NCBI RefSeq assembly: GCF_902499555.1
Contig: NZ_CABVMM010000009.1
Span: 157,178-221,177, forward strand
Reading direction: 5' to 3'
DNA length: 64,000 bases
Source: Mesonia oceanica
Lineage (GTDB): Bacteria; Bacteroidota; Bacteroidia; Flavobacteriales; Flavobacteriaceae
Numbering within the stretch: the first letter of the stretch is position 1; each line of letters opens with the position of its first letter. Positions 52,301 to 61,638 of the stretch are shown here, piece after piece. The notes beneath the pieces are model-generated. The model worked only from the letters and a program-made list of their open reading frames with translations, was not told where the DNA came from and ran no database searches. The translations under genes and the position numbers were made by a program.

Positions 52301-53693
52301 AATTGAAGATTTAAAAACCGTAAAAGGTGAAGCTCCCGATGGTAGCCAAGCAGAAATCGTAATTTCACGTACTTCAGAATTAAAAATTGTTGATCCTAAA
52401 ACTGGAATTACGTTAAGTAATAATGTAATCCCTTACGGTTCACAAATATTCATTAAACCTGGAGATAAGATTAAGAAAGGTGATGTAGCTTGTGAATGGG
52501 ATCCTTATAACGGTGTAATTATTTCTGAGTTTGCTGGTACAATTAAATTCCAGAATATAGAACAAGGAGTTACTTATCAGGTTGAAACCGATGAACAAAC
52601 CGGTTTCCAAGAGAAAGTAATTTCAGAATCTAGAAATAAGAAAAAGATTCCTACTTTATTAATTATGGGTAAAAAAGACGAAGTCATTCGTTCTTATAAC
52701 CTTCCGGTTGGTGCCCACTTAATGGTAGATGATGAAGAAAATATTAAAGTAGGTAAGATTTTGGTGAAAATACCTCGTAAGTCTGCAAAGACTGGGGATA
52801 TTACCGGAGGTCTTCCACGTGTAACCGAATTGTTTGAAGCACGTAATCCTTCTAACCCTGCAGTGGTTAGTGAGATTGATGGTGTGGTTTCTTTCGGTAA
52901 AATTAAGCGTGGTAACCGAGAAATTATCGTTGAGTCTAAACTAGGAGAAGTGAAGAAGTACTTAGTAAAACTTTCTAACCAGATCTTAGTACAGGAGAAC
53001 GATTATGTTCGTGCCGGAATGCCATTATCAGACGGATCAATTACTCCGGAAGATATCTTGAATATTAAAGGGCCAAGTGCTGTACAACAGTACTTAGTAA
53101 ATGAAGTTCAGGAAGTATACCGATTACAAGGGGTGAAAATTAACGATAAGCACTTTGAGGTAGTAGTACGTCAAATGATGCAGAAAGTTAGAATTCAAGA
53201 TCCGGGAGATACTATTTTCTTAGAAAACCAATTAGTTCATAAATCTGACTTTATTGAAGAGAACGATGATATTTTTGGTAAGAAAGTAGTAGAAGATGCT
53301 GGTGATAGTGTAAACTTAAAGCCTGGTCAAATTGTAACTGCCCGTGAGTTAAGAGACGAAAACTCGCTATTACGTAGAGAAGATAAAGCACTTGCTACAG
53401 CAAGAGACGTTGAACCTGCTACGGCAACACCCATTTTACAAGGTATTACCAGAGCCTCACTTCAAACTAAATCATTTATCTCTGCAGCTTCCTTCCAAGA
53501 AACTACTAAAGTTCTTAACGAAGCAGCTGTAAGCGGTAAAGTAGATACTTTAGAAGGACTTAAAGAAAATGTAATTGTAGGTCATAAGATTCCTGCAGGT
53601 ACAGGACTTAGAGAATACGATAACATTATCGTAGGTTCTAAAGAAGAGTTTGAAGAAATGATGGAAGAAAAGCAAGAAGTTAATTATAACTAA
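49392..53693 (+). CDS. rpoC: DNA-directed RNA polymerase subunit beta'
   Basis: This 1433-residue protein holds the catalytic centre of RNA polymerase. It shows the zinc site [20 protein letters not shown], the lid/rudder region and NADFDGDQM with the three metal aspartates. Also present are [22 protein letters not shown] (bridge helix/trigger area) and the second zinc site [14 protein letters not shown] chose the ATG at 49392, which gives the usual MARNNDKN start; an ATG at 49359 would add 11 residues. A terminator follows at 53698. Confidence 0.97.
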   Translation: MARNNDKNTQKRFNKISIGLASPEAILAESRGEVLKPETINYRTHKPERDGLFCERIFGPVKDYECACGKYKRIRYKGIVCDRCGVEVTEKKVRRDRVGHINLVVPVAHIWYFRSLPNKIGYLLGIPSKKLDMIIYYERYVVIQAGIAKDEDGEPLKKMDFLTEEEYLNILDSLPQENMYLEDSDPNKFIAKMGAECLIEILQRLDLDELSYELRHKANNETSKQRKTEALKRLQVVEAFRDANANRENKPEWMIMKAIPVIPPELRPLVPLDGGRFATSDLNDLYRRVIIRNNRLKRLMEIKAPEVILRNEKRMLQESVDSLFDNTRKSSAVKTDSNRPLKSLSDSLKGKQGRFRQNLLGKRVDYSARSVIVVGPEMKLYECGLPKNMAAELYKPFIIRKLIERGIVKTVKSAKKIIDKKEPVVWDILENVLKGHPVLLNRAPTLHRLGIQAFQPKLIEGKAIQLHPLVCTAFNADFDGDQMAVHLPLGPEAILEAQLLMLASHNILNPANGSPITVPSQDMVLGLYYMTKLRKSTPERKVKGEGLTFYSAEEVIIAYNEKKVELNAPIKVRAKDFNEDGELVYQIIETTVGRVLFNEEVPEKAGFINEVLTKKSLRDIIGGILKVTSVPETGEFLDKIKSLGYGFAFRGGLSFSLGDIIIPEEKHEMIDEANQQVEGIMGNYNMGLITNNERYNQVIDIWTATNANLTELAMKRIREDNQGFNSVFMMLDSGARGSKEQIRQLTGMRGLMAKPKKSNSGGGEIIENPILSNFKEGLSILEYFISTHGARKGLADTALKTADAGYLTRRLVDVSQDVIVGEEDCGTLRGIEMKALKKNEEIVESLGERILGRTALNDVVDPLTQEVIAEAGEEINEAIVDKIDKSALDSVEVRSALTCEAKKGICVKCYGRNLATGKTVQKGEAVGVVAAQSIGEPGTQLTLRTFHVGGIAGNISEENKVVAKFDGTAEIEDLKTVKGEAPDGSQAEIVISRTSELKIVDPKTGITLSNNVIPYGSQIFIKPGDKIKKGDVACEWDPYNGVIISEFAGTIKFQNIEQGVTYQVETDEQTGFQEKVISESRNKKKIPTLLIMGKKDEVIRSYNLPVGAHLMVDDEENIKVGKILVKIPRKSAKTGDITGGLPRVTELFEARNPSNPAVVSEIDGVVSFGKIKRGNREIIVESKLGEVKKYLVKLSNQILVQENDYVRAGMPLSDGSITPEDILNIKGPSAVQQYLVNEVQEVYRLQGVKINDKHFEVVVRQMMQKVRIQDPGDTIFLENQLVHKSDFIEENDDIFGKKVVEDAGDSVNLKPGQIVTARELRDENSLLRREDKALATARDVEPATATPILQGITRASLQTKSFISAASFQETTKVLNEAAVSGKVDTLEGLKENVIVGHKIPAGTGLREYDNIIVGSKEEFEEMMEEKQEVNYN

Positions 53694-53697
53694 TTAT

Positions 53698-53726
53698 AAA
53701 AACCCGGTTTTTTAAGCCGGGTTTTT
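53698..53726 (+). terminator. Terminator of the rpoBC transcript
   Basis: AAAAACCCGG (53698-53707) pairs with CCGGGTTTTT (53717-53726). Confidence 0.85.
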
Positions 53727-53742
53727 ACTTTTACCAAAGATT

Positions 53743-54063
53743 ATGAGTGAAGAAAAAGATAAAAAATCAAACCAAAAGCAACTTAACATTGAGTTAGATG
53801 AAGCTACTGCTCAAGGTACATATAGTAACTTGGCAATTATCAATCATTCAGCTTCAGAGTTTGTGGTAGATTTTGTAAACATTATGCCTGGAGCACCAAA
53901 AAGTAAAGTGAAGTCTAGAATAATTTTAACTCCTCAACATGCTAAGCGTTTGTTGAAAGCATTAGGAGATAATATTCATAGATTTGAAAAAGCTCACGGT
54001 GAAATAAAAGATTATGATAAGCCACCCATTCCATTAAATTTTGGACCAACAGGACAGGCTTAA
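53743..54063 (+). CDS. DUF3467 family protein
   Basis: This 106-residue protein of unknown function contains LNIELDEATAQGTYSNLAIINHSASEFVVDFVNIMPGAPKSKVKSRIILTPQHAKRLLKALGDNIHRFEKAHG, the DUF3467 pattern, and ends with a short proline-containing tail (KPPIPLNFGPTG). Its place just after rpoC is common in Bacteroidota and suggests a housekeeping role. It is followed by a bidirectional terminator shared with prfC. Confidence 0.88.
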   Translation: MSEEKDKKSNQKQLNIELDEATAQGTYSNLAIINHSASEFVVDFVNIMPGAPKSKVKSRIILTPQHAKRLLKALGDNIHRFEKAHGEIKDYDKPPIPLNFGPTGQA

Positions 54064-54070
54064 AAAATAA

Positions 54071-54101
54071 AAAACTCCGAATGAAAATTCGGAGTTTTTT
54101 T
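54071..54101. terminator. Bidirectional terminator between DUF3467 and prfC
   Basis: AAAACTCCGAAT pairs with ATTCGGAGTTTT over a GAAA loop, with A and T runs outside both arms. It can serve both converging genes. Confidence 0.88.
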
Positions 54102-54118
54102 ATATTTGATGATGTCTT

Positions 54119-55711
54119 TTACTTTTGGAATTCAGAAGTAAAATGAAAGGTAATACTTGGGTATTTTTGCTGTGTCATCTGTAGAGAGAAAGAAGAATCT
54201 GCAAAAAACACTAATTGCCCACGTTTATCTTTCGCCAGAAATTTAGCTTTCACTCGTTTAAAATCCTGAAACTCTTCATTTTTTTCATCTTCAGGTTCTA
54301 CCCAACAAGCTTTATGTACATTCAGTGGTTCATAGGTACATTTTGCTCCATATTCGTGTTCTAAACGATACTGGATAACTTCATACTGAAGAGCTCCCAC
54401 CGTACCGATAACTTTTCTGTTATTTAACTCTAGCCGAAATAACTGAGCAACCCCTTCATCCATTAACTGGTCAATTCCTTTTTCCAATTGTTTCGACTTC
54501 ATGGGATCGGCGTTATTGATATAGCGGAAATGTTCCGGGGAGAAACTTGGTATTCCGCGGTAATTCAATTCTTCACCTTCTGTAAGTGTATCGCCAATCT
54601 TGAAATTTCCTGTATCGTGAAGCCCTACAATATCCCCAGGGTAAGAAGTGTCTACAATTTCTTTCTTTTCAGCAAAAAAAGCATTTGGACTACTAAACTT
54701 TAATTTCTTTTTATTCCTAACGTGTAAATAAGGAGTATTTCTTTCAAATTTACCCGAGACAATTTTAATAAAAGCTAACCGGTCTCGGTGTTTGGGATCC
54801 ATATTTGCGTGAATCTTAAACACAAATCCGGTGAAGTTTTTTTCCTTTGGATCAACTTCTCTCGTATCGCTCTCTTTGGGTCGGGGAGAAGGAGCAATTT
54901 TTATAAAACAGTCCAGTAATTCACGAACTCCAAAATTATTTAATGCAGAACCAAAAAACACCGGTTGCAGTGTTCCTGCCTGATAAGCTTTCTCGTCAAA
55001 TTCAGGATAAACTCCTTGAGCCAATTCAAGTTCTTCCCTCAACGTATTGGCAGGCTTTTCACCAATCAAATCATCCAATTCCGAAGAATTTAAATCAGAT
55101 ATTTCAATAGTATCTTCAATATCTTTTCGGGGATCACCGGTAAATAAGTTGATGTTTTTTTCCCAAATATTATAGATTCCTTTGAAGTCATATCCCATTC
55201 CTATGGGGTAACTGAGCGGAGTGACGGTTAAATTTAATTTTTGTTCAATTTCATCTAAAAGATCAAAAGCGTCTTTACCTTCTCGGTCCAATTTATTGAT
55301 AAATACAATCATTGGAATATTACGCATACGGCAAACCTCTACTAACTTTTCGGTTTGTTCTTCGACCCCTTTCGCTACGTCAATCACAACAATTACACTA
55401 TCTACCGCAGTTAGTGTTCTAAAAGTATCTTCTGCAAAATCTTTATGTCCTGGTGTATCAAGGATGTTGATTTTGTTATTCTTATATTCAAAAGCCAGTA
55501 CCGATGTTGCTACAGAAATTCCACGTTGCCGTTCAATTTCCATAAAATCACTAGTAGCACCTTTTTTAATTTTATTGTTTTTAACTGCTCCCGCTTCTTG
55601 AATAGCTCCACCAAAAAGGAGTAGTTTTTCGGTTAAAGTTGTTTTACCTGCATCTGGGTGAGATACAATACCGAATGTTCGTCGTCTATTAATTTCGTCT
55701 AAAAAATTCAT
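54119..55711 (-). CDS. prfC: Peptide chain release factor 3
   Basis: This 530-residue translational GTPase removes RF1/RF2 from the ribosome after termination. It shows G1 [16 protein letters not shown], switch [14 protein letters not shown]3 [13 protein letters not shown]4 FINKLDREG, and the RF3-specific tail [19 protein letters not shown]. Length and order match RF3 rather than EF-G. A promoter box (55717-55724) lies five bases upstream of the ATG. Confidence 0.95.
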   Translation of the reverse strand: MNFLDEINRRRTFGIVSHPDAGKTTLTEKLLLFGGAIQEAGAVKNNKIKKGATSDFMEIERQRGISVATSVLAFEYKNNKINILDTPGHKDFAEDTFRTLTAVDSVIVVIDVAKGVEEQTEKLVEVCRMRNIPMIVFINKLDREGKDAFDLLDEIEQKLNLTVTPLSYPIGMGYDFKGIYNIWEKNINLFTGDPRKDIEDTIEISDLNSSELDDLIGEKPANTLREELELAQGVYPEFDEKAYQAGTLQPVFFGSALNNFGVRELLDCFIKIAPSPRPKESDTREVDPKEKNFTGFVFKIHANMDPKHRDRLAFIKIVSGKFERNTPYLHVRNKKKLKFSSPNAFFAEKKEIVDTSYPGDIVGLHDTGNFKIGDTLTEGEELNYRGIPSFSPEHFRYINNADPMKSKQLEKGIDQLMDEGVAQLFRLELNNRKVIGTVGALQYEVIQYRLEHEYGAKCTYEPLNVHKACWVEPEDEKNEEFQDFKRVKAKFLAKDKRGQLVFFADSSFSLQMTQQKYPSITFHFTSEFQK

Positions 55712-55716
55712 AGTTG

Positions 55717-55724
55717 CAAAGATA
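55717..55724 (-). promoter_or_regulatory. Promoter -7 box of prfC
   Basis: On the minus strand TATCTTTG fits TAnnTTTG and ends five bases before the prfC ATG at 55711. The transcript would be nearly leaderless. Confidence 0.6.
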
Positions 55725-55844
55725 TTCTTTTATAAACCTATTACAAGATTTATAACTTTTATCTTATTACAGAAAAATGTGTTTTTTGCTTATTTTCCAT
55801 AAATCTAATGAGGTATTATACCACAATTAGGTGAATGATGGTTG

Positions 55845-55970
55845 TATGAGTTTATACTAGGCAAATTTCCTAAAAGGTTATAGGCAGAAGTCTATAGAAG
55901 CAAAGTATTGGCAAAAGGTTTAGGTGGTGCATTTGTTGTTAAACTAAAAGGAGATAAAAGGTCGTTTTAA
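55845..55970 (+). pseudogene. Possible remnant of a SPOR-like domain
   Basis: One frame reads YEFILGKFPKRL, a stop, then AEVYRSKVLAKGLGGAFVVKLKGDKRSF and a stop at 55968-55970. The pattern Y-x-x-x-LG-x-F ... A-x-x-Y-R-x-x-V-L-A-K-G-x-x-GAFVV-x-x-x-G-x-x-R recalls the C-terminal SPOR repeat that binds denuded peptidoglycan. No start codon or upstream domain can be seen. It is the only sign of coding in the gap 55725-55995. Confidence 0.35.
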
Positions 55971-55995
55971 AAATTTTATTTCTAGTCTGTTTTTG

Positions 55996-56003
55996 TACTT
56001 TTG
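55996..56003 (+). promoter_or_regulatory. Promoter -7 box of idi
   Basis: TACTTTTG fits TAnnTTTG and lies six bases before the ATG at 56010. Confidence 0.6.
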
Positions 56004-56009
56004 ATTTCT

Positions 56010-56528
56010 ATGGAAGAAAAAGTAATTCTTGTAAACGAGAACGATGAACAAATTGGGCTAATGGAAAAAATAGAAGCCCATGAAAAAGCCTTGCTTCACC
56101 GAGCATTTTCAGTATTTGTATATAATGATAAAGGAGAAGTAATGCTTCAACAAAGAGCATTATCAAAATACCATTCTCCGGGATTGTGGACCAATACTTG
56201 CTGTAGCCACCAACGAGAAGGTGAAAGCAATGTAGATGCCGGAAAACGTAGGCTCATGGAAGAAATGGGGTTCACTACAGATTTAGAGGAAAGTATTTCT
56301 TTTATTTACAAAGCTCCATTTGATAACGGATTAAGCGAGCATGAGTACGATTATATTTTAATAGGAAAATATAATGACCAACCCAATCTAAATCCAGATG
56401 AGGTCGCTGCGTGGAAGTGGATGAGCTTAGAGGACATTCAAAAAGATCTTAAAGAAAATCCGGAAATATACACCGCTTGGTTTAAAATTATTTTTGATAA
56501 ATATTCCAATCATATTAAAAATGAATAA
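56010..56528 (+). CDS. idi: Isopentenyl-diphosphate delta-isomerase, type I
   Basis: This 172-residue Nudix-fold enzyme interconverts isopentenyl and dimethylallyl diphosphate. It shows EKVILVNENDEQIGLMEKIEAHEKALLHRAFSVFVYN, LWTNTCCSHQREGE with the catalytic cysteine, RRLMEEMGF (Nudix box) and HEYDYILIGKYND with the catalytic glutamate region. The ATG at 56010 is used; an upstream TTG at 56001 would overlap the promoter box. Its stop overlaps the next start by eight bases. Confidence 0.93.
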   Translation: MEEKVILVNENDEQIGLMEKIEAHEKALLHRAFSVFVYNDKGEVMLQQRALSKYHSPGLWTNTCCSHQREGESNVDAGKRRLMEEMGFTTDLEESISFIYKAPFDNGLSEHEYDYILIGKYNDQPNLNPDEVAAWKWMSLEDIQKDLKENPEIYTAWFKIIFDKYSNHIKNE

Positions 56529-56931
56529 GCTTACCGTTAATAGAAAAGCTCATTTTAATGCTGCCCACCGACTTTTTAGAAAAGATTGGAGTGACAAAAA
56601 GAATCAGGAGGTTTTTGGCAAGTGTAGCAATCCCAATTTTCATGGACATAACTACGAGCTCATCGTTTCTGTTACTGGTCCTGTAGATCAAGAAACAGGT
56701 TTTGTGTACGATATGAAACGGTTAAAGCAACTTATTTATGATAAGGTAGAACAAGAATTTGATCATAAAAATTTAAACCTTGAAGTAGAAGAATTTAAGA
56801 ACTTAAACCCAACGGCAGAAAATATTGCCATTGTAATTTGGAATAAACTCAGAAAAGAGATAACTTCAAACCTAGGCTTAAAAATAACTTTATATGAAAC
56901 ACCTCGCAATTTTGTAACCTATGGTGATTAA
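56521..56931 (+). CDS. queD: 6-pyruvoyl-tetrahydropterin / 6-carboxytetrahydropterin synthase (QueD-like)
   Basis: This 136-residue T-fold enzyme shows KAHFNAAHRLF and NFHGHNYELIVSV with the zinc histidines, the cysteine in FGKCSNPNFHGH that acts as catalytic base, DHKNLN, NPTAENIAI and LYETPRNFVTY. It makes 6-carboxytetrahydropterin (queuosine route) or 6-pyruvoyl-tetrahydropterin; Bacteroidota context favours the former but does not prove it. The ATG at 56521 lies inside the idi stop region (ATGAATAA). Confidence 0.88.
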   Translation: MNKLTVNRKAHFNAAHRLFRKDWSDKKNQEVFGKCSNPNFHGHNYELIVSVTGPVDQETGFVYDMKRLKQLIYDKVEQEFDHKNLNLEVEEFKNLNPTAENIAIVIWNKLRKEITSNLGLKITLYETPRNFVTYGD

Positions 56932-56934
56932 ATT

Positions 56935-57396
56935 ATGAAATTAGAAGTCGGCGATAAAATACCTTCGTTTACCCTTACCGATCGCGAAGGAAATTTATTT
57001 AGTTCTCAGCAAATTGTAGGCAAAAAAGTATTGGTTATCTATTTTTATCCAAAAAACTTTACGCCCGGTTGTACCAAGGAAGCCTGTAGTTTTCGGGATA
57101 ATTATAAACAATTTAAAGAGCTAGGGGCAGAGGTAATCGGTATTAGTTCAGATTCGGTAGAATCTCATCAAAAATTTACTCAAAAATATGATTTGCCCTA
57201 TATTTTGCTATCAGATCCTACGGAAGATATTCGTCAAGAATTTGGAGTAAAAGGACATCTTTTTAGATTAATACCAGGAAGGGAAACTTTTGTGGTTGAT
57301 AAACAGGGAAAAGTTAGGTTTAAATTTAATAGTTTGAGCGCTACCCACCATATGGAAAAAGCCTTAGAAACTGTAAAAAAAATAACAGATGAGTAA
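56935..57396 (+). CDS. bcp: Thioredoxin-dependent peroxiredoxin, PrxQ/BCP type
   Basis: This 153-residue thiol peroxidase shows YFYPKNFTPGCTKEACSFRDNY. The peroxidatic cysteine (PGC) and a second cysteine five residues later form the C-x4-C pair of the PrxQ alpha subtype. VIGISSDSVESHQKF and the arginine in EDIRQEFGVKG also fit. It reduces peroxides with thioredoxin in the cytoplasm. It ends eight bases inside the mannose isomerase gene (ATGAGTAA overlap). Confidence 0.92.
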   Translation: MKLEVGDKIPSFTLTDREGNLFSSQQIVGKKVLVIYFYPKNFTPGCTKEACSFRDNYKQFKELGAEVIGISSDSVESHQKFTQKYDLPYILLSDPTEDIRQEFGVKGHLFRLIPGRETFVVDKQGKVRFKFNSLSATHHMEKALETVKKITDE

Positions 57397-58363
57397 AGAT
57401 TTATATCCTTTAAAATTTAAACCCATTTTAAAGGAAAAAATTTGGGGTGGTTCAAAACTAAATACATTTCTCCATAAAGATAGTGATAGTAATCAAGTGG
57501 GCGAAAGTTGGGAAATTAGTGATGTAGAAGGAGATTTTTCTATCGTGGCCAAAGGTGACCTGCAAGGCAAAACACTTCGTTCCCTTATTGAACAATACCA
57601 ATCAGAATTAGTGGGGAAATCGATTTATGAGCATTTCCAGAATAAATTTCCTTTACTTATAAAATTTATAGATGCCAAAGAAAACCTTTCTGTGCAATTA
57701 CATCCCGATGATGTATTGGCTAAAAAGCGTCACAATTCATTTGGTAAAACCGAAATGTGGTACATTATGCAAGCCGATGAAGGCTGCGGAATTATCGTAG
57801 GTTTTAAAGATGGGGTAAGTGTTGAAGATTATGAAAATTCTTTAAAGAATAATTCAATTGAAGACTTGCTTAATTTTGAAGAAGTAAATCCCGGTGATAC
57901 ATTTTTTATAAAACCCGGTTTAATTCATGCGATTGGAAAAGGAGTGGTTTTAGCTGAAATTCAGCAAACTTCAGATATTACTTATCGTGTTTACGATTAT
58001 AACCGAACCGATGATGAGGGAAATAGTCGACAGCTTCATACCGAAGAAGCTAAAGAAGCCATAGATTTTGAAGCCAATGATGAATATAAGATCGATTATA
58101 CTTCTAAAGAGAATAATAAAACTTCACTGGTAGAGAACCAATATTTTAAAACAAAGCAGATAAAATTATCTCAAGAATTAACCTTGGACTATTCTTCTAC
58201 CGATAGTTTTGTCATCTATATGAATATTGAAGGAGATACAAAGGTGAGTACAGAAAGGGGAGATGAGGTATTAAAAGCTGGCGAAACCTTGTTAATTCCT
58301 GCCTGTATTGATGAAGTGAAAATAACTTCAAATAATTCAACTTTATTAGAAGTTACTATCTGA
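57389..58363 (+). CDS. manA: Mannose-6-phosphate isomerase, class I
   Basis: This 324-residue cupin-type enzyme interconverts fructose-6-phosphate and mannose-6-phosphate. It shows FKPILKEKIWGGSKL, GESWEISDVEGD, LIKFIDAKENLSVQLHPDD with zinc ligands, KTEMWYIMQADEGCGIIVGF, PGLIHAIGKGVVLAEIQQTSDITYRVYDYNR with a further zinc ligand. It may supply mannose- or GDP-mannose-derived sugars for surface glycans. It is the last gene of the overlapping idi-queD-bcp-manA set. Confidence 0.9.
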   Translation: MSKDLYPLKFKPILKEKIWGGSKLNTFLHKDSDSNQVGESWEISDVEGDFSIVAKGDLQGKTLRSLIEQYQSELVGKSIYEHFQNKFPLLIKFIDAKENLSVQLHPDDVLAKKRHNSFGKTEMWYIMQADEGCGIIVGFKDGVSVEDYENSLKNNSIEDLLNFEEVNPGDTFFIKPGLIHAIGKGVVLAEIQQTSDITYRVYDYNRTDDEGNSRQLHTEEAKEAIDFEANDEYKIDYTSKENNKTSLVENQYFKTKQIKLSQELTLDYSSTDSFVIYMNIEGDTKVSTERGDEVLKAGETLLIPACIDEVKITSNNSTLLEVTI

Positions 58364-58371
58364 TTTTAGAT

Positions 58372-58379
58372 TACTTTTG
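58372..58379 (+). promoter_or_regulatory. Promoter -7 box
   Basis: TACTTTTG fits TAnnTTTG and lies 21 bases before the ATG at 58401. Confidence 0.55.
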
Positions 58380-58400
58380 CGCCATTAAATTTTTAAAATT

Positions 58401-58667
58401 ATGGCAAGCGTAAAACACTTAAAAAGAGATTTGAATTATGTAATGGGTGATATTATTGAAGCCGCTTACATTCATCAAATTGCAAATCCAAAAGAAGATC
58501 CTGCAAAATCAGATCAGATTGTAGAAGATGCAGTTACTTCATTTAACGGGTTTATAGTTGAAATAAATAAAAGACCTATGGAAAACAGAGGAGCGCATTT
58601 ACAAAAAGTAAATAAAGATATTGAAGTGAAAGCTAAGGAATTGATAACTCGAGTTAACGAGTTGTAA
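58401..58667 (+). CDS. Small conserved protein of unknown function
   Basis: This 88-residue soluble protein is highly charged and mostly helical: KHLKRDLNYVMGDIIEAAYIHQIANPKEDPAKSDQIVEDAVTSFNGFIVEINKRPMENRGAHLQKVNKDIEVKAKELITRVNEL. It has the look of a short conserved flavobacterial protein, but I know no function. It has its own promoter box and terminator, so it is an independent gene. Confidence 0.75.
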   Translation: MASVKHLKRDLNYVMGDIIEAAYIHQIANPKEDPAKSDQIVEDAVTSFNGFIVEINKRPMENRGAHLQKVNKDIEVKAKELITRVNEL

Positions 58668-58679
58668 AATAAAAAAAAA

Positions 58680-58704
58680 CGGAATCGTTAGGTTCCGCTT
58701 TTTT
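58680..58704 (+). terminator. Intrinsic terminator
   Basis: A short stem CGGAA/TTCCG over an eight-base loop, with an A run before it and a long T run after it. It can also act for the convergent DUF4369 gene. Confidence 0.7.
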
Positions 58705-58737
58705 TTATCATTTTAGTATTTTATAAAGAGAAAATAT

Positions 58738-59472
58738 TTAATTTTCTTTCTCCACTTTTTCTTCTAGCTTTTCTGTTTTCTCACGTTGTTTAATAAGGGT
58801 TTTTAGCTCCTTACCATATTTAGATTTTCTAATATTTTTCTCTAAAGAATTGTATACTGTATCTAAGTACTTAGTATTGGCATCAAAAGCTTCTGTTAAC
58901 ATAACGTAGGGTGAAACTTCCAAGTTTTTGTGGTTCATAGCAAAGTTTACCGTATATAAGTATTTTCTTCGAAGAAGATTTTCATATTTATTATTAACGG
59001 CAATTAATCCTTCTTCATCTTCCTTTTGCTGTGCCTCGAAATTTTCTTTAATTAGATCTAAATGCTGATTATTGAATCGTTTTACGATTCCTTTAAATTC
59101 TTCTAATTTTTGTTGATTAGCAGAGCCTTTTACTTCAGCATCATAAGTGAAGTTTTTTAAAGATGTATTTATCGTCATTTCTCCTTCTTCAGCAAAAAAT
59201 TCGATAATATCATCATTTTTATCACCATCCACTTTATCTAAATAAAGAAAAAGGATTTCTGGTTCTTTTAAATGAGTTTCCAAGAGGTAATCAGAATCGC
59301 CATTAATTTCAACGGAATCTACATTTACTATTAAAGTATCTTCAATTTTTTGCAAATAAAGTTTTCCCTTTTTTAAACCTTTAATATTTCCGGTTAAGGT
59401 AAAGTTGACTTCTTTACTTGAACAAGCAGTTAATAAAACTGCAATTAAACTAAAAACAACTAACTTTTTCAT
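58738..59472 (-). CDS. DUF4369 lipoprotein
   Basis: This 244-residue lipoprotein (signal VFSLIAVLLTACSS) has the DUF4369 domain: FTLTGNIKGLKKGKLYLQKIEDTLIVNVDSVEINGDSDYLLETHL, common as the N-terminal part of thioredoxin-like lipoproteins in Bacteroidota. No CxxC thioredoxin motif follows; the C-terminal half is a charged coiled-coil-like region (LEEFKGIVKRFNNQHLDLIKENFEAQ...LIKQREKTEKLEEKVEKEN). It is probably a periplasmic protein of unknown role. Confidence 0.82.
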   Translation of the reverse strand: MKKLVVFSLIAVLLTACSSKEVNFTLTGNIKGLKKGKLYLQKIEDTLIVNVDSVEINGDSDYLLETHLKEPEILFLYLDKVDGDKNDDIIEFFAEEGEMTINTSLKNFTYDAEVKGSANQQKLEEFKGIVKRFNNQHLDLIKENFEAQQKEDEEGLIAVNNKYENLLRRKYLYTVNFAMNHKNLEVSPYVMLTEAFDANTKYLDTVYNSLEKNIRKSKYGKELKTLIKQREKTEKLEEKVEKEN

Positions 59473-59547
59473 GTTTTATTTCTTGTTTCTACGGGTAAGA
59501 TCAAATCTTGATTAAGCCTGCAAATATCATATTTTTTTCCTCAAAAA

Positions 59548-60813
59548 CTAACTGCCTGCAGCTATTTGCATTAAAATTGCACAAAGGTAGGCAGCCCAAG
59601 TTCCTACTACATAACCTAGCACTGCTAAAAGCACTCCAACAGTTGCTAATGAAGGATGGAAAGCTGCAGCAACAACCGGAGCAGAAGCGGCACCGCCAAC
59701 GTTGGCTTGGCTTCCTACAGCCAAGAAAAAATAGGGAGCTTTAATAAGTTTCGCTACAAAAATGAGTAAACCAGCGTGAATGGCCATCCACACCAATCCA
59801 ATAGCGATAAGCCCCGGATTATCAAAAATCATGGTAAGATCCATTTTCATCCCAATTGTAGCTACTAGTATATAAATAAAAACACTTCCTATTTTACTTG
59901 CTCCCGCACCTTCGAATTCTTTAGCTTTGGTGAATGAAAGTAAAATCCCGATAAGTGTAGAAATAGAAATCATCCAGAAAAAGGTAGAGGTAAAAGATGA
60001 TAAAGCTGAACTCTTGTCGTTAAACACTTCAAAATTTGAAGTTAGAAAATTAGAAATCCCATCGGCACCAAAGTGGGCAATTCCTACTGCTCCAAAGGCG
60101 AGTGCCAACATCATCATAAAATCTGCCAGTGACGGGTTTCTAGTTATGCTTTCCGTATAATGGGCTACTTTTTCTTTAAGAGCATTAATGGCAGAAGAAT
60201 CTGCTTTAAAAAATTTGTCTATTTGTTTTGTTCTTCCTATTCCCAATAGAATAATAGCCATCCATAAGTTGGCTACTACAATATCTACAAAAACCATCCC
60301 GCCATATTTTTCAGGATTAAATTTGAACACCTCCAACATTGCTGCTTGGTTGGCGCCACCACCAATCCAGCTTCCCGCTAAAGTAGCAAGCCCTCGCCAA
60401 GTGGCATCGGGTCCAATACCTCCAACAGTTTCAGGAGAGAAAAAAGAAATGATTAAAATAGCTAAAGGACCACCCACAACAATCCCAATGGTTCCTGTAA
60501 AAAACATAATCAAAGCCTTCGGCCCTAAATTGTATATGGCTTTTAAGTCTATGCTCAATGTCATTAAGACCAACGAAGCCGGTAAAAGGTATCTACTAGC
60601 AACAAAATAAAGGTCAGAAGTTTCAGAACTTATAATTCCTATAGAATTTAAAATAGCAGGAAGTAAATAGCACATGAGTAGTGCCGGAACTATTTTATAA
60701 AACTTTTTCCAAAACCCAGACTTTTGAGAAGAGGTATAAAAAACTGCTCCGAGAAGCAGCATTAAAATTCCAAAAACAATAGCATCATTGGTAAACAGTG
60801 GTGCTTTTTCCAT
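59548..60813 (-). CDS. DUF819 family integral membrane protein
   Basis: This 421-residue protein has about ten hydrophobic helices and matches DUF819 (YjcL-like) membrane proteins. Characteristic pieces are FGILMLLLGAVFYTS, YFVASRYLLPASLVLMTLSIDLKAI, GSWIGGGANQAAMLEVF, MIFDNPGLIAIGLVWMAIHAGLLI and AVGSQANVGGAASAPVVAAAFHP. The repeated GGGAN/NVGGAASAPV motifs in two halves suggest an inverted-repeat transporter fold. The substrate is unknown. It lies four bases downstream of the HAD phosphatase start region's gene, in the same direction. Confidence 0.85.
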   Translation of the reverse strand: MEKAPLFTNDAIVFGILMLLLGAVFYTSSQKSGFWKKFYKIVPALLMCYLLPAILNSIGIISSETSDLYFVASRYLLPASLVLMTLSIDLKAIYNLGPKALIMFFTGTIGIVVGGPLAILIISFFSPETVGGIGPDATWRGLATLAGSWIGGGANQAAMLEVFKFNPEKYGGMVFVDIVVANLWMAIILLGIGRTKQIDKFFKADSSAINALKEKVAHYTESITRNPSLADFMMMLALAFGAVGIAHFGADGISNFLTSNFEVFNDKSSALSSFTSTFFWMISISTLIGILLSFTKAKEFEGAGASKIGSVFIYILVATIGMKMDLTMIFDNPGLIAIGLVWMAIHAGLLIFVAKLIKAPYFFLAVGSQANVGGAASAPVVAAAFHPSLATVGVLLAVLGYVVGTWAAYLCAILMQIAAGS

Positions 60814-60817
60814 AATT

Positions 60818-61630
60818 TTATTTATTCAGAAATAATTCTTCAATACTTTTTGCTACGCCATCATTTAGATTGGTGTCGGTAATTTTATTGGCAACCGCTT
60901 TGGTTTCATCTCGACCATTTTCAACAGCAATTCCCATGCCTACACCTTCTATCATTTCAACATCATTATAATTATCGCCAAAAGCTACTGTTTCTTCTAA
61001 ACTAAGGTTGTAATGATTTTTAAGTAAGTATTCGATAGCCGTTAATTTTGAAATTTGCTTATTCGCAATTTCAATGTAAGTAGATTTAGAACGATAAATA
61101 TGTAATTGGTCATTATAGTTTTCCTGAAGAAAATTAAACAGGTCTTCAATATGTTCTTCATCTCCCATACACATAATTTTATGTGCTCCCAATTCACGTT
61201 TGCCCCAGTCGTCCATTACCTCATGAATATGTTTGATGGATGGAGTTACTTTGGTGTTGTTTTCTTCCCGCTTTGCCCAATAATCGTATTCAGGAACATG
61301 CCATTCATCGGCGTGATATAAACTTAAATGAACGTTATTTTTTTGATTGTACTTTGCTAACTCTTCAATAGTGGGAACAGAAATGGCTGTAGAACTTACC
61401 GGCTGCTCATCTATAATAACAAAACCACCGTTGTAGCAAATAATAGGTTGGTCTTCAATTCCTAATTGTTGTTGAAGGTGACGCATGGCTGCGGGCATTC
61501 TTGCTGAAATTAGTACTATGGGAATTTCGTTCTTAATAGCTTTTATAGCGTTTATCGTTCTTTCTGAAAGTTCGCGATCTTTGTTTAAGAGAGTTCCATC
61601 AATGTCAGAAAATACAATTTTGTAGCTCAT
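60818..61630 (-). CDS. Cof-type HAD-IIB phosphatase
   Basis: This 270-residue phosphatase shows motif I FSDIDGTLLNKD, motif II VLISARM, the lysine of motif III in ISKLTAIEYLL, and motif IV VAFGDNYNDVEMIEGVGMGIAVENG. A type IIB cap lies between motifs II and III. It likely dephosphorylates sugar phosphates or cofactor phosphates. It is close-packed with the DUF819 gene (four bases) and the alpha/beta hydrolase (eight bases), so all three are probably co-transcribed. Confidence 0.9.
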   Translation of the reverse strand: MSYKIVFSDIDGTLLNKDRELSERTINAIKAIKNEIPIVLISARMPAAMRHLQQQLGIEDQPIICYNGGFVIIDEQPVSSTAISVPTIEELAKYNQKNNVHLSLYHADEWHVPEYDYWAKREENNTKVTPSIKHIHEVMDDWGKRELGAHKIMCMGDEEHIEDLFNFLQENYNDQLHIYRSKSTYIEIANKQISKLTAIEYLLKNHYNLSLEETVAFGDNYNDVEMIEGVGMGIAVENGRDETKAVANKITDTNLNDGVAKSIEELFLNK

Positions 61631-61638
61631 TTTTCGAA

